From positions 2,082,501 through 2,146,500 of the forward strand of contig NZ_CP009621.1 in the NCBI RefSeq assembly GCF_000973725.1: a DNA stretch of 64,000 nt. Direction: 5' to 3'. The notes under the pieces are model-generated. The model ran no database searches. It was given only the letters and a program-made list of their open reading frames with translations, and was not told where the DNA came from. This DNA comes from Pontibacter korlensis (GTDB lineage Bacteria > Bacteroidota > Bacteroidia > Cytophagales > Hymenobacteraceae). This document shows positions 16,583 through 25,203 of the stretch, piece by piece (within the stretch, counting starts at the first letter, position 1; every line of letters begins with the position of its first letter). Made by a program: the position numbers and the translations under genes.

Positions 16583-16636
16583 TATAGATAGCCTTCACCA
16601 AATCTTTGCGAAAAGTTTAGGTGAAGGCTATCTATA
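16583..16636. repeat. Perfect 17-bp inverted repeat in a divergent promoter region
   Basis: TATAGATAGCCTTCACC (16583-16599) is followed after 20 bases by its exact reverse complement (16620-16636). No T-run follows, so it is unlikely to be a simple terminator. It lies between the divergent glycosyltransferase and acetyltransferase starts and could be an operator, a cruciform, or a small mobile-element remnant. Confidence 0.8.
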
Positions 16637-16681
16637 GTAAATTTGGTAATCACGTATAGAACTCAAAAGTAACTAACCACC

Positions 16682-17554
16682 ATGCCCAACTTCCATTTCT
16701 CTTTCCTTACGCCCCAGAGCTTGCCGCAGCTGCACTCTACTTTCCTTAAGGCCTTTGCTGACTATGTAGTTCCAATACAGCTAAGTGAGGAGCAGTTTAA
16801 AGATAAAATTGAGCGGGAAGGAGTAGTGGTAGATTTTAGCGTTGGGGTATTTGTAGGGAAAGAGATGGTTGGCTTTATACTTACTGGCTTGGGAGAGTGG
16901 CAAGGTAAGCCAGCGGCATATAATGCGGGTACAGGTGTTGTACCTGGTTATAGAGGACACCAGTTAACACAGCGGATGTATGAATTTATGCTGCCAAAAC
17001 TGCGAGAGAGTGGCATAGAGCTTTGCCTGCTAGAGGTTATACAAGAAAACATACCTGCACTGAGGTCATACGAGCGCATTGGGTTCAAGGCTACACGCTC
17101 TCTCCTTTGCTTCAGGGCCATGAAAGAGGATCTGCTACTGCAGCAGGTAGAGGAGCCAACCGAAGTTATTATAAAGCCTGCTATTAAGCCCTCTTTTAAA
17201 GTTTATCAAAGTTATTTAGATGTTGCCCCTACTTGGCAAAACGATATGGCCTCCCTGAAAAGAAGTAAAGGTCAAAACACGATACTTGAGGCACTGAATG
17301 CAGAGCAGGAGGTGGTAGGATACATTTCATTCTTCATAAAGAACGGAGCAGTAGCACAGTTAGCTGTAGATAAGCAATGGCGCAGGAAAGGAGTAGCGAC
17401 AGCATTACTCCGGGAAGCCGTCAAGCAGGTGCAGGCGCCTTCTATTATGTTCATTAACATTGAGAGCACAGCTAAAGATGTAGTATCATACCTTGAGAGA
17501 CGACACTTCAAGCTCATCTTAAAGCAGTATGAAATGGTGATGCCAATTGTATAG
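16682..17554 (+). CDS. Tandem-domain GNAT N-acetyltransferase
   Basis: A 290-residue protein with two GNAT modules. The first, about residues 5-150, carries AGTGVVPGYRGHQLTQRMYEF (acetyl-CoA loop) and ENIPALRSYERIGF. The second, about 165-290, carries QLAVDKQWRRKGVATALLREA with the RxxGxA signature and ends in the usual beta-strand ERRHFKLILKQYEMVMPI. Both acetyl-CoA loops appear intact. Double GNAT proteins acetylate antibiotics, peptides or small amines; the substrate here is unknown. The start at ATG 16682 is preceded by a short AT-rich leader. Confidence 0.85.
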   Translation: MPNFHFSFLTPQSLPQLHSTFLKAFADYVVPIQLSEEQFKDKIEREGVVVDFSVGVFVGKEMVGFILTGLGEWQGKPAAYNAGTGVVPGYRGHQLTQRMYEFMLPKLRESGIELCLLEVIQENIPALRSYERIGFKATRSLLCFRAMKEDLLLQQVEEPTEVIIKPAIKPSFKVYQSYLDVAPTWQNDMASLKRSKGQNTILEALNAEQEVVGYISFFIKNGAVAQLAVDKQWRRKGVATALLREAVKQVQAPSIMFINIESTAKDVVSYLERRHFKLILKQYEMVMPIV

Positions 17555-17632
17555 AGTACCGCCTGAAATATCAGGACATCTATTTAAAAGTTACAACAAT
17601 CTTCAAAGGGGTTATTAGCCTTTATAAATGCT

Positions 17633-17640
17633 TACTTTTG
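17633..17640 (+). promoter_or_regulatory. Probable -7 box (TACTTTTG) of the SMR gene
   Basis: TACTTTTG matches TAnnTTTG and lies 27 bases before the ATG at 17668, giving a leader of about 20 bases. No good -33 TTTG was seen. Confidence 0.45.
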
Positions 17641-17667
17641 TGCTTTGTTAACCAAACACCAAGAACT

Positions 17668-17997
17668 ATGAATACGGCGTGGTTTTACCTTATACTGGCT
17701 GGCATATGCGAAATTGGCTGGGCTTTTGGCTTGAAGTATAGCGAAGGGTTTACTAAGCTAGGAGTGAGTGTGGTTACGGTTATAGTAATGATACTAAGCT
17801 TTGTGTTGCTTTCTCAGGCCATGAAAACACTTCCTTTAGGTACTGCTTATGCAATCTGGACCGGAATAGGGGCTGCAGGTACAGCTATACTAGGCATTGC
17901 TTTTCTGAATGAGCCGCGCGATTTGATCCGCATTTTTTGTATCCTGCTTATTATAGCCGGAGTAGTAGGGTTGAAGGTTTTTTCAGGGGCTAAATAG
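17668..17997 (+). CDS. SMR-family small exporter, Gdx/SugE type
   Basis: A 109-residue inner-membrane protein with four transmembrane helices. ATG 17668 gives MNTAWFYLILAGICEIGWAF, with the essential glutamate in helix 1 (the CEIGWA segment). AMKTLPLGTAYAIWTGIGAAG in helix 3 and the LKYSEGFTKL loop follow the SugE/Gdx subgroup rather than EmrE. Well-studied members export guanidinium in exchange for protons as antiparallel dimers. No guanidine riboswitch was recognised upstream. It abuts the convergent next gene with no intergenic base. Confidence 0.88.
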   Translation: MNTAWFYLILAGICEIGWAFGLKYSEGFTKLGVSVVTVIVMILSFVLLSQAMKTLPLGTAYAIWTGIGAAGTAILGIAFLNEPRDLIRIFCILLIIAGVVGLKVFSGAK

Positions 17998-18828
17998 TTA
18001 CTCTAGCATCTGGTATACTTCTACCACGTTCTTGGAGAAGAGATAAAGGTATCCATTCCCTACGAGCGCAGAGACGAACTTCTTGTCAATTGGCAGGTCT
18101 AGTACCCTTTCTTTCTGAGTATAGAGATCAAGAAAGTAAAGTTTCCCATCCATTAGGAAGTACAGCTCATTGTTCCTGAATCCAATGTGGCTTAGCCCAT
18201 TGTAAGGAAGCTTCTTTTTATAATTGCCAAGGTTATCGAAAATGAGTATACCGCTGTTATAGTCGAGCAGATATACTAGATTCTGGTATTCCCGCAGCTG
18301 ACGTACGTCGAACTGTTCACGGTTTAGCAGCAAGTTTAAGGGGGTTTCAACTGTTAGCTGCCTGATGGATGGGTTTAACTTTCCTAAAGTTAGGCTAGTC
18401 TCATCAAAAAGCCAGTAACCTTGGTCTGCCGCAGGGGCAGCTACTTTGGCCATGCCTTCATACTGCAAATCCAGCAAGTTGCTTGTGCTGATAGGTCTTA
18501 GAAATCTATCCAGAAGGACAAGCTCTTGACTGCCTTCATAAAACAGCACAATCTTCATTGGGTCCCAAGCGTGGATGCTGGTAATGCGTCCTCTAGCAGG
18601 AGGAGAATATGTGTCTACAGGTTGCCCGTTCGGAGCTAGGCGTAACAGGTTTAAGCGACCATCAAGAATATACAAGAGGCCGTTTCTGTCTAATGAAATA
18701 GTAGTGGGGGAGCTAACCGAGATACTGTGGCTATAGGTAAGAATAGGTGCCTTCAACGTGTCCTGCGCCTGTAGCATAAGTGGTGCTAAACACACCATCA
18801 GCAAAAGTATAAATAGCTTAGCCTTCAA
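17998..18828 (-). CDS. Hypothetical exported protein, last gene of the rsfS-ftsH-lpxH operon
   Basis: A 276-residue protein. The TTG at 18828 is chosen because it gives a complete signal peptide (MKAKLFILLLMVCLAPLMLQA); the first internal ATG would cut it short. The mature part consists of repeated short beta-strand units (ISLDRNGLLYILDGRLNLLRL, IVLFYEGSQELVLLDRFLRP, LVYLLDYNSGILIFDNLGN, YFLMDGKLYFLDLYTQK), consistent with a beta-propeller of the periplasm or outer-membrane face. No enzyme motif was seen. It overlaps lpxH by 11 bases and is therefore probably translationally coupled. A role in envelope biogenesis is a guess from position only. Confidence 0.75.
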   Translation of the reverse strand: MKAKLFILLLMVCLAPLMLQAQDTLKAPILTYSHSISVSSPTTISLDRNGLLYILDGRLNLLRLAPNGQPVDTYSPPARGRITSIHAWDPMKIVLFYEGSQELVLLDRFLRPISTSNLLDLQYEGMAKVAAPAADQGYWLFDETSLTLGKLNPSIRQLTVETPLNLLLNREQFDVRQLREYQNLVYLLDYNSGILIFDNLGNYKKKLPYNGLSHIGFRNNELYFLMDGKLYFLDLYTQKERVLDLPIDKKFVSALVGNGYLYLFSKNVVEVYQMLE

Positions 18829-19588
18829 AAGTTTTAAGCTCTAGTTTATCTCCGTCATACACACCGTAGGTACAAAAATTAACCCATTCTCCCAAGTTTA
18901 CATACTGCGCCTGATCTCCAATGGGCAATTCCAGTGGCAGGTGTCGGTGCCCAAACACGTAATAATCATGATGTTGCTTCTGCTCTACCTCCTGGCTGTA
19001 CTGCACCAGCCATTCGCGCTCCCCAAAGAACTGCTCATCTTTTTTTACATTGCTGATGCGGCTTCGTCTGGACCACATGTTTGCAATGCCTATGCCTGCG
19101 TTTGGGTGTATGCGTGCAAAAAGCCACTGACACATCTTGTTATCAAAGACCTTCTTCAACACCTTATAGGTATGATCTCCGGGGCCTAAACCATCTCCGT
19201 GGCCAATATAAAAGGTCTTGTCTCCAATAGTAGTGGAAATAGGCTTACGGATGATGGGAATATTGAGCTCATTCGGGAAGTAGTCAAACATCCACATATC
19301 ATGGTTCCCCGTGAAAAAAAGCACAGGTAAGCCTGAGTCAGTCAGCTCCGCTAACTTGCCTTGCAACCGCACATAGCCTTTGGGAATAGCATGCTTATAC
19401 TCAAACCAAAAGTCAAAAATGTCACCAAGTAGAAGTATGGCGGCTGCATCCTGCTGAGCCATATCAAGCCAACGTACAATTTTCTTTTCGCGGGCAAGGC
19501 TGGTTTTGGCGTCTGGTACACCTAGATGGAAATCGGAAGCGAAGTATACTTTTTTGCCTGGCGCTAATTCGTTAATGCGGAAGGTCAT
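18818..19588 (-). CDS. lpxH: UDP-2,3-diacylglucosamine pyrophosphatase LpxH
   Basis: A 256-residue calcineurin-like phosphoesterase. It is expected to split UDP-2,3-diacylglucosamine into lipid X and UMP in lipid A synthesis at the inner face of the cytoplasmic membrane. All metal-binding motifs are visible: FASDFHLG, LLGDIFDFW, FTGNHDMWM, IGHGDGLGPGD and VFGHRHLPLE. The GDG-LGPGD and RIHPN segments are typical of LpxH rather than LpxG/LpxI. It overlaps the LUD gene upstream by 17 bases and the unknown gene downstream by 11 bases, in the operon that starts with rsfS-ftsH. Coupling to ftsH is suggestive because FtsH controls lipid A synthesis in E. coli; that link is inference here. Confidence 0.92.
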   Translation of the reverse strand: MTFRINELAPGKKVYFASDFHLGVPDAKTSLAREKKIVRWLDMAQQDAAAILLLGDIFDFWFEYKHAIPKGYVRLQGKLAELTDSGLPVLFFTGNHDMWMFDYFPNELNIPIIRKPISTTIGDKTFYIGHGDGLGPGDHTYKVLKKVFDNKMCQWLFARIHPNAGIGIANMWSRRSRISNVKKDEQFFGEREWLVQYSQEVEQKQHHDYYVFGHRHLPLELPIGDQAQYVNLGEWVNFCTYGVYDGDKLELKTFEG

Positions 19589-20225
19589 CTATCAGGAAAA
19601 GGACTAACTGTTTAGGGCCATGAGCGCCCATTACCAGAGTTTTTTCGATATCAGCGGTACGGCTTGGGCCACTAACCAACGATACCATGGAAGGAAAATT
19701 AGTTTTATACTTGTCGCGTACGCGTTGCAATCCATCTTTGATGTCTGCGACTAGCTGGCTTGCTTTGGCTACCACCATATGTGTGGTAGGATAAATAGTA
19801 AGCCTGCGCCCTCCAAAATTGGCAGAGCTCACCATAACGCTCCCGGTGCGTGTGATCAATGCCTCGCAGGAGGTAAGGCTGGCTTCTACGTCCTGTACAA
19901 AGTTCTCCTCATCAGCTGCGAAGTCTATACCTGCTTGGTGTACGGCATTCTGCAGATTAGGCTCCCAAATACAAAGGTGCTGCAGGTTTTGCTCCTTTTT
20001 ATAGACGTACAGTTGATCAAAAAAGTCTTCCTCATTCTCGCAGTAAACAAACACACCTGCATTCTTGATGAAGTTTTCGGCAAACACTACCGACATATCT
20101 TCTAATGCAATGGGTGCATGCAGCGGTGAGTTGAAGTCTGGGGTAGGAGGCAGAAAAGGCGCCGACTTAGCCAGCGCCTCTCTTACTCTTCTTAAAACTA
20201 TTTCTTTAGATTTAGCTTCGTACAT
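19572..20225 (-). CDS. LUD-domain protein (LutC/YkgG-like)
   Basis: A 217-residue protein of the LUD superfamily, whose best-known member LutC belongs to the lactate-utilisation enzyme. Conserved segments are CEALITRTGSVMVSS and the C-terminal SGPSRTADIEKTLVMGAHGPKQL (GxSRTxDIE...G.HGP). A TTG at 20240 overlapping the ftsH stop (TTGA) is an alternative start; the ATG at 20225 is preferred. The iron-sulphur partners LutA and LutB are not adjacent, so this is one of the solitary LUD proteins often found near ftsH in Bacteroidota, and its role is unknown. Confidence 0.88.
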   Translation of the reverse strand: MYEAKSKEIVLRRVREALAKSAPFLPPTPDFNSPLHAPIALEDMSVVFAENFIKNAGVFVYCENEEDFFDQLYVYKKEQNLQHLCIWEPNLQNAVHQAGIDFAADEENFVQDVEASLTSCEALITRTGSVMVSSANFGGRRLTIYPTTHMVVAKASQLVADIKDGLQRVRDKYKTNFPSMVSLVSGPSRTADIEKTLVMGAHGPKQLVLFLIDDLPH

Positions 20226-20236
20226 GCCTGTAATGG

Positions 20237-22369
20237 TCAAGCTGTTCTCGAATTTATGTTGTCTTGTTCTGCAGTAGAGCTCCCGTTACCGTTGTTTTGC
20301 AACGGAGTGCCTGGTACGTTACCCTCTTCTTGTTCCGGGTGCTGTGTCTGGCCAAGCTCAACTGGATGAGTCTGCTCTACCTCGCTCTTCGTCTGGCTAC
20401 GGTCTGTACCTGCAGTATGTGCCTGGTAAGTAGTCAAGGCATCAAACGGACGAGGACCAACTAAGCGCTCCAAGTCGTTTTGGAACAGTATCTCTTTCTC
20501 CAGGAGCTCCTGTGCTACTACCTCTAGCTCATGACGCTTGTCTGATAGTAACTGCTTCGTACGTTCGTAGGCTGCGTTGATAATGCTACGCACTTCCTCG
20601 TCGATTGTCTCAGCGGTAGCCTCAGAGTATGGTTTGCTAAACGCCATGTCAGATTGCTTCGAATCATAGAACGAAACATTACCAATTTTAGCGTTCATGC
20701 CATACATGGTTACAATGCTGTAAGCCATTTTAGTAATTCGCTCCAGGTCACTTAGTGCACCTGTAGAAATCTTACCAAACACGATCTCCTCAGCGGCACG
20801 GCCACCAAGAGCCATGCACATTTCGTCGATCAACTGTTCTGTGGTATATAGGAACTGCTCCTTTGGCAGGTACTGTGCATATCCCAACGCAGCAACACCA
20901 CGTGGAACAATACTTACCTTAACCAACGGATCTGCGTGCTCCAGGAACCAGCCTGCGATAGCATGACCAGCCTCGTGGTAAGCCACAATTTTCTTCTCTT
21001 CAGGAGAGATGATTTTGTTCTTTTTCTCTAAACCACCAATCACACGGTCTACAGCGTCGTTAAAATCCTGCTGATCTACAGCCTTTTTATTACGACGTGC
21101 AGCAATTAGAGCGGCTTCGTTACAAACGTTGGCAATCTCAGCACCGGCAAAGCCTGGAGTCTGTGCAGCCAGTTTCTTCGCATCCACATCCGGAGCCAAC
21201 GTAAGCGGTCCAAGGTGTACTTTAAAGATCTCAGTACGGCCATTGATGTCTGGCTTGTCTATACTAATCTGGCGGTCGAAACGGCCAGGACGCAGCAACG
21301 CAGAGTCCAGCGTATCTGGGCGGTTAGTAGCTGCAAGTATAATTACACCTGAGTCAGTCGCGAAACCGTCCATTTCCACTAGCAGGGAGTTCAGCGTGTT
21401 TTCGCGCTCATCGTTGCCACCTGGGGTAGCACCACGGCTACGGTGACGGCCAATTGCATCGATCTCATCGATAAAGATGATACAAGGTGCTTTTGCTTTA
21501 GCTTGCTTAAACAGGTCGCGCACACGAGCTGCACCCACACCCACAAACATCTCCACAAAGTCAGAGCCTGAAAGTGAGAAGAAAGGCACATCTGCTTCGC
21601 CAGCTACAGCTTTGGCCAATAACGTTTTACCAGTACCTGGAGGGCCAACTAGCAATGCTCCTTTTGGTATTTTACCACCCAGGATAGTGAACTTGCTAGG
21701 GTTCTTCAGGAACTCTACAATTTCCTGCACTTCTTCCTTAGCTTCCTCAAGACCAGCCACATCTTTGAATGTGATCTTTACCTTGTTTTCAGCATCGAAA
21801 AGAGCTGCTTTTGATTTGCCAATGTTAAAAATCTGTCCGCCTGTGCCGCCAGATGTTACACGGCGCATCAGGAACCAGAAGCCAAACAGAAGCAAAATCA
21901 GGAAGCCCCACTGAAAGAAGAAATCAGCAAAGCCAGTGCGTGTTTCAGGTTTCAGGGGCACCTGCTCCTCACGAGGCAGTTCAGCCTGAAGCTTATCCAA
22001 GTCCTCTTTGAAAGACTCCGCAGAGATCACCTGGAAGTGGTAGTGAGGGCCTTGATCCATGGTGAGAACACCACGGTCGTTCAGTTCAGCTTTGTATTTT
22101 TCATTCTGGAGGGCTTCCTGCTCGAGGTACACCTCCACCGTTTTACCATTTACAAGGGTGAGTCTGTCAACGTCACCGCTCAGTAGCATCTCTTCAAAAT
22201 CCTGTTGTGTGGTTTCTATAGAGGAATTGCTCTTGTTTAGGTAGGTCAGTCCAAAAATCAGAAGGATCAGCACGGCCAGCATCCACAGCTGCATGGTAGG
22301 GCGGGGAGGCGTATTCGGGATGATCGGCTTCTTTTTCTTATTGTTGCCTTTATTGTTATTTTCTGCCAT
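20237..22369 (-). CDS. ftsH: ATP-dependent zinc metalloprotease FtsH
   Basis: A 710-residue inner-membrane AAA+ protease that degrades misfolded membrane proteins and selected regulators. Two transmembrane helices lie at about residues 28-44 and 153-169, flanking a periplasmic domain. Walker A is GPPGTGKT (242-249), Walker B is [11 protein letters not shown] (about 297-307), and the second region of homology includes [20 protein letters not shown]. The zinc-binding HEAGH motif is at 465-469. The C-terminal tail is Gln/Asn/Thr-rich and unconserved. It is 71 bases downstream of rsfS and just upstream of the LUD-lpxH-unknown genes, forming one operon. Confidence 0.97.
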   Translation of the reverse strand: MAENNNKGNNKKKKPIIPNTPPRPTMQLWMLAVLILLIFGLTYLNKSNSSIETTQQDFEEMLLSGDVDRLTLVNGKTVEVYLEQEALQNEKYKAELNDRGVLTMDQGPHYHFQVISAESFKEDLDKLQAELPREEQVPLKPETRTGFADFFFQWGFLILLLFGFWFLMRRVTSGGTGGQIFNIGKSKAALFDAENKVKITFKDVAGLEEAKEEVQEIVEFLKNPSKFTILGGKIPKGALLVGPPGTGKTLLAKAVAGEADVPFFSLSGSDFVEMFVGVGAARVRDLFKQAKAKAPCIIFIDEIDAIGRHRSRGATPGGNDERENTLNSLLVEMDGFATDSGVIILAATNRPDTLDSALLRPGRFDRQISIDKPDINGRTEIFKVHLGPLTLAPDVDAKKLAAQTPGFAGAEIANVCNEAALIAARRNKKAVDQQDFNDAVDRVIGGLEKKNKIISPEEKKIVAYHEAGHAIAGWFLEHADPLVKVSIVPRGVAALGYAQYLPKEQFLYTTEQLIDEMCMALGGRAAEEIVFGKISTGALSDLERITKMAYSIVTMYGMNAKIGNVSFYDSKQSDMAFSKPYSEATAETIDEEVRSIINAAYERTKQLLSDKRHELEVVAQELLEKEILFQNDLERLVGPRPFDALTTYQAHTAGTDRSQTKSEVEQTHPVELGQTQHPEQEEGNVPGTPLQNNGNGSSTAEQDNINSRTA

Positions 22370-22401
22370 TGATAGTTTGAATGTCGATTATATGGGAAAC
22401 A

Positions 22402-22436
22402 AGGGGCTGGCCTCAAAAGTTTTGGCACCGGCCCCT
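22402..22436 (-). terminator. Hairpin between rsfS and ftsH
   Basis: AGGGGCTGG (22402-22410) pairs with CCGGCCCCT (22428-22436) with one wobble. On the minus strand it is followed by TTGTTTCCC, a weak U-tract. It may act as a partial terminator or mRNA-stability element that lets rsfS and ftsH levels differ. Confidence 0.5.
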
Positions 22437-22440
22437 AGTG

Positions 22441-22815
22441 TTAGACAGATTCCACGTGCTCTATCTTGGCGTCGCCCCAAAGCTCTTCCAAAGCATAGAA
22501 TTCACGCTTGTCTCTCAGGAAAACGTGTGCTACTACATCCACATAGTCCAGCAGCACCCACTCTTTATTTGTGCGGCCTTCGGTTTGCCATGGGTTCTGG
22601 CCAATTGCCTTATGAACCTCCTCCTCAATAGAAGAGGCAATGGCATCCAACTGTGTGTCGGAGCTTGCGGATGCTATTACGAAGTAATCTGATACAGCGT
22701 TTTTAAGTGATTTAAGGTTCATCACAACTATATCGGAAGCCTTCTTCTCCTGCATGCCCTTCACTACAAGCTCTGCCAATATGTCGGAAGTAGCCTCAAC
22801 CTTGGTTTCTTTCAT
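22441..22815 (-). CDS. rsfS: Ribosomal silencing factor RsfS
   Basis: A 124-residue protein of the RsfS/Iojap family, which binds ribosomal protein uL14 and blocks subunit joining when nutrients are short. The conserved core is seen as KASDIVVMNLKSLKNAVSDYFVIASASSDTQLDAIASSIEEEV, then W(Q)TEGRTNKEWVLLDYVDVVAHVFLRDKREFYALEELWGDA. Length and layout are standard. It is the first gene of the rsfS-ftsH-LUD-lpxH operon and is divergent from birA; its probable -7 box is TACTTTTG on the minus strand (22846-22839). Confidence 0.95.
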   Translation of the reverse strand: MKETKVEATSDILAELVVKGMQEKKASDIVVMNLKSLKNAVSDYFVIASASSDTQLDAIASSIEEEVHKAIGQNPWQTEGRTNKEWVLLDYVDVVAHVFLRDKREFYALEELWGDAKIEHVESV

Positions 22816-22825
22816 TTGTGCTCTT

Positions 22826-22846
22826 TAAATTTGATGTACAAAAGTA
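22826..22846. promoter_or_regulatory. Overlapping divergent -7 boxes for birA and rsfS
   Basis: TAAATTTG on the plus strand (22826-22833) and TACTTTTG on the minus strand (22846-22839) both match TAnnTTTG. They point away from each other and are only 5 bases apart. RNA polymerase probably cannot occupy both at once. Neither has a perfect -33 box. The plus-strand box puts transcription start around 22838-22840, which bears on the birA start codon. Confidence 0.5.
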
Positions 22847-22866
22847 TTAAATTCTGCTCTAATTAT

Positions 22867-23622
22867 ATGTTGCCTAATACGCTGTTTATGGGCCAGCAGC
22901 TGCTTTTCATCGCAGCCTGTGCATCCACCAACTCAGAGGCCCAACAGCTTCTTATCAAAAATGAAGCCACAGAAGGTTGTACTGTTATTACGCACAAACA
23001 AACGCAAGGGCGTGGGCAACGCGGTAATTCTTGGGAGGCGGAGCCTGGTCAGAATATTACCCTTTCTGTTATTCTGTCACCTTCATTTCTGGCTGTGCGG
23101 AGGCAGTTTTACCTCAACATGGCCGTATCGTTGGCGGTACTGGATCTTTTGCGCGAACAAGGCATGCAGAAGGCCCAGGTAAAGTGGCCAAACGATTTAT
23201 TCTTTGAAGATAAGAAACTCGGCGGGATTCTGATAGAAAACACTATAAATAGTCACACCCTACAACACAGTATTGTCGGGATTGGTTTAAATGTGAACCA
23301 GTTACGTTTCTCTTCCCCTGCAGCAACCTCAATGGCTAACGTTAGCAGGCGTGCATTTGATCTGGAGAAAGTGACCATGCGCTTGCTGGAATTATTAGAG
23401 AAGCGCTATCTGCAACTGCGAAACGGCCAAACTGATCGGCTAAAAGTTGAATACCTGCAGGGGCTTTACCGCTACCAGGAAGTGCATGCCTTTAAGATCG
23501 GAGACCAGGAAGTGCAAGGGCAGATATTAGGTGTGAACGAAGAAGGTCGCCTGGCTGTGAAGATTGGTAATGAGCTGCGGTACTTCGACTTTAAAGAAAT
23601 AGCACATGTTATTAACTGTTAA
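22867..23622 (+). CDS. birA: Biotin--[acetyl-CoA-carboxylase] ligase
   Basis: A 251-residue ligase that makes biotinyl-AMP and attaches biotin to the carrier protein of acetyl-CoA carboxylase. The nucleotide/biotin-binding motif TQGRGQRGNSWEAEPGQNIT is near the N-terminus, and VKWPNDLFFEDKKLGGILIEN carries the catalytic lysine region. A C-terminal SH3-like domain follows. No N-terminal DNA-binding HTH is present, so it is not a repressor-type BirA. ATG 22867 (MLPNTLFMGQQLLF) is preferred over ATG 22834 because a -7 box ends at 22833 and the transcript would start after 22834. Confidence 0.93.
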   Translation: MLPNTLFMGQQLLFIAACASTNSEAQQLLIKNEATEGCTVITHKQTQGRGQRGNSWEAEPGQNITLSVILSPSFLAVRRQFYLNMAVSLAVLDLLREQGMQKAQVKWPNDLFFEDKKLGGILIENTINSHTLQHSIVGIGLNVNQLRFSSPAATSMANVSRRAFDLEKVTMRLLELLEKRYLQLRNGQTDRLKVEYLQGLYRYQEVHAFKIGDQEVQGQILGVNEEGRLAVKIGNELRYFDFKEIAHVINC

Positions 23623-23645
23623 ACTGGTTTTATTTGAGAATAAAA

Positions 23646-23671
23646 AACCGGGAGAAGACCTTCCCCCGGTT
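23646..23671 (-). terminator. Terminator between birA and the T9SS cargo gene
   Basis: AACCGGG (23646-23652) pairs with CCCGGTT (23665-23671). On the minus strand it is followed by TTTTTTA, so it mainly terminates the minus-strand gene. Confidence 0.75.
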
Positions 23672-23679
23672 AGTAACTT

Positions 23680-25203
23680 TTACTGTACAATGAGCTTTTG
23701 CACTTGTCTGCCGTTCGCACCCTGCAGGTGCACGTAGTACAAGCCTTTTGGAATGTTTAACTCTGAAATAGAGAGCTGTACTTGCTGAGCGCCTTCGCCA
23801 ATCTCCTGTGTGTAAACTGTGCGGCCGTTTCTATCCATAATTTGTAGCAAGGCATCGCTGTCGTTATGCATGGCCACCTGTAGGTAGTTGGTAGTAGCTG
23901 GGTTAGGGTATACCTCGAAACTTGCATTTCTAACTGCAGCACGTTTAACCGCAACCACTTTGCTAAACTCATACTGACCGTCAAAGTCTATTTGTTTCAG
24001 GCGGTAGTAATGCAAGCCTGTATCAGCTGTTTCGTCGGTGTAGCTGTAATTTAATGTGGTAACTGAATTTCCAGCTCCTTTCACCTCAGCTATTTTGTTA
24101 AAAGATTTGCCGTCCTGGCTGCGCTCAATCTCAAAACGGTCATTGTTTTCTTCTGATGCTGTAGTCCATTCCAGTGCAACACCGCTTTGAGTGGCTTTGC
24201 CTTCAAAAGAGACCAGTTCTACAGGAAGCGGAGTAATCGGTTCATCCTCACAGCTAATCGTGTTTAGGCCTGCACTCTCAAAGGTGTTGGCGGTAGTTAC
24301 AGACATTAGGAAGTATGGCGCAAGCTCATAAAGATCATTTGGAACAACGATGGCGAACACATCAGCCGCGCCGTTGGCATAGCCGTTTGTGTTTTGCGCA
24401 TCGAAAGTGATCAGGTTAGCTTCCTGGTCCACATCTACCCTATATATGAAATTCTCTGTTTGATAAATGCCGCCATTGTTCATGCCTGCTACACCAATTT
24501 CGTCAGGCGTGTCCTCCGTTTCGATTGTAACACCCGATACATCAGAGTCAGCCTTATTTTCGATGTATAGTTGTACAGTAGTGGTGCCGTCGCCATTATC
24601 TGTGGCGCCTATAAAGGCAAAATTGGCTGCATCACGCTCCACTACACAAGCATCTGGGCGTGTGGTAGGGCTACAGGCATTTAAGTCGAATACAACTTGG
24701 CGGCTTTGGGTAACAATGTCTCTGTTGCCATTGGTGCCGCTTCGTAAAGTGGCACGAACACGCATTGTGGATAGTGCCTCAAAATCGGCCTGTGTCAGGT
24801 TGAACATAAAAGTATCTACCTCTCCACCAGATAGCGAGTAATTCTGTTTGGCATTAAATTGTATGGCATTGTATGGTGTCTCTACTTTATTGGGGCCTTG
24901 CTCACTGGCAAACCCGTTTCGAATGCGGTAGTCGCGGGCATTTTGCTGGTAAACGCTAGCTGGTCCGGCTGCCTCAGATCCTTCCGGTACCTCAAAAGCT
25001 AAATAGGCTAGTTCGTCGCACTTTACTTGTAAGCTGAAGGCTACCTGCATCAGGCCTTCCTCTACTTGTGTAGCACCATGGTATTCAAAGCGATAGCATT
25101 CGTGGTCTTGAACACATCCACCGGTAGGTGTTGGACGCTGAGCTTGTGCAAAACTGACGGAAGTAAGGAAAAATAAGGTGAAAAAAAGTATATATCGTTT
25201 CAT
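23680..25203 (-). CDS. T9SS-secreted protein with C-terminal type A sorting domain
   Basis: A 507-residue exported protein. The N-terminal signal is MKRYILFFTLFFLTSVSFAQA. Residues ~30-300 hold beta-rich, Asp/Asn-rich segments of unknown function. About 325-400 looks like a fibronectin/Ig-like module (LPVELVSFEGKATQSGVALEWTTASEENNDRFEIERSQDG), common just before sorting domains. The end (FEVYPNPATTNYLQVAM ... GLYYVHLQGANGRQVQKLIVQ) is a type A T9SS sorting domain, so the protein should be carried across the outer membrane and either anchored or released. The substrate or ligand is unknown. The gene is monocistronic. Confidence 0.88.
   Translation of the reverse strand: MKRYILFFTLFFLTSVSFAQAQRPTPTGGCVQDHECYRFEYHGATQVEEGLMQVAFSLQVKCDELAYLAFEVPEGSEAAGPASVYQQNARDYRIRNGFASEQGPNKVETPYNAIQFNAKQNYSLSGGEVDTFMFNLTQADFEALSTMRVRATLRSGTNGNRDIVTQSRQVVFDLNACSPTTRPDACVVERDAANFAFIGATDNGDGTTTVQLYIENKADSDVSGVTIETEDTPDEIGVAGMNNGGIYQTENFIYRVDVDQEANLITFDAQNTNGYANGAADVFAIVVPNDLYELAPYFLMSVTTANTFESAGLNTISCEDEPITPLPVELVSFEGKATQSGVALEWTTASEENNDRFEIERSQDGKSFNKIAEVKGAGNSVTTLNYSYTDETADTGLHYYRLKQIDFDGQYEFSKVVAVKRAAVRNASFEVYPNPATTNYLQVAMHNDSDALLQIMDRNGRTVYTQEIGEGAQQVQLSISELNIPKGLYYVHLQGANGRQVQKLIVQ

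Noticed and set aside
17555..17667. Guanidine riboswitch before the Gdx-type exporter
   Set aside because: No recognisable guanidine-I, -II or -III motif in the short leader.
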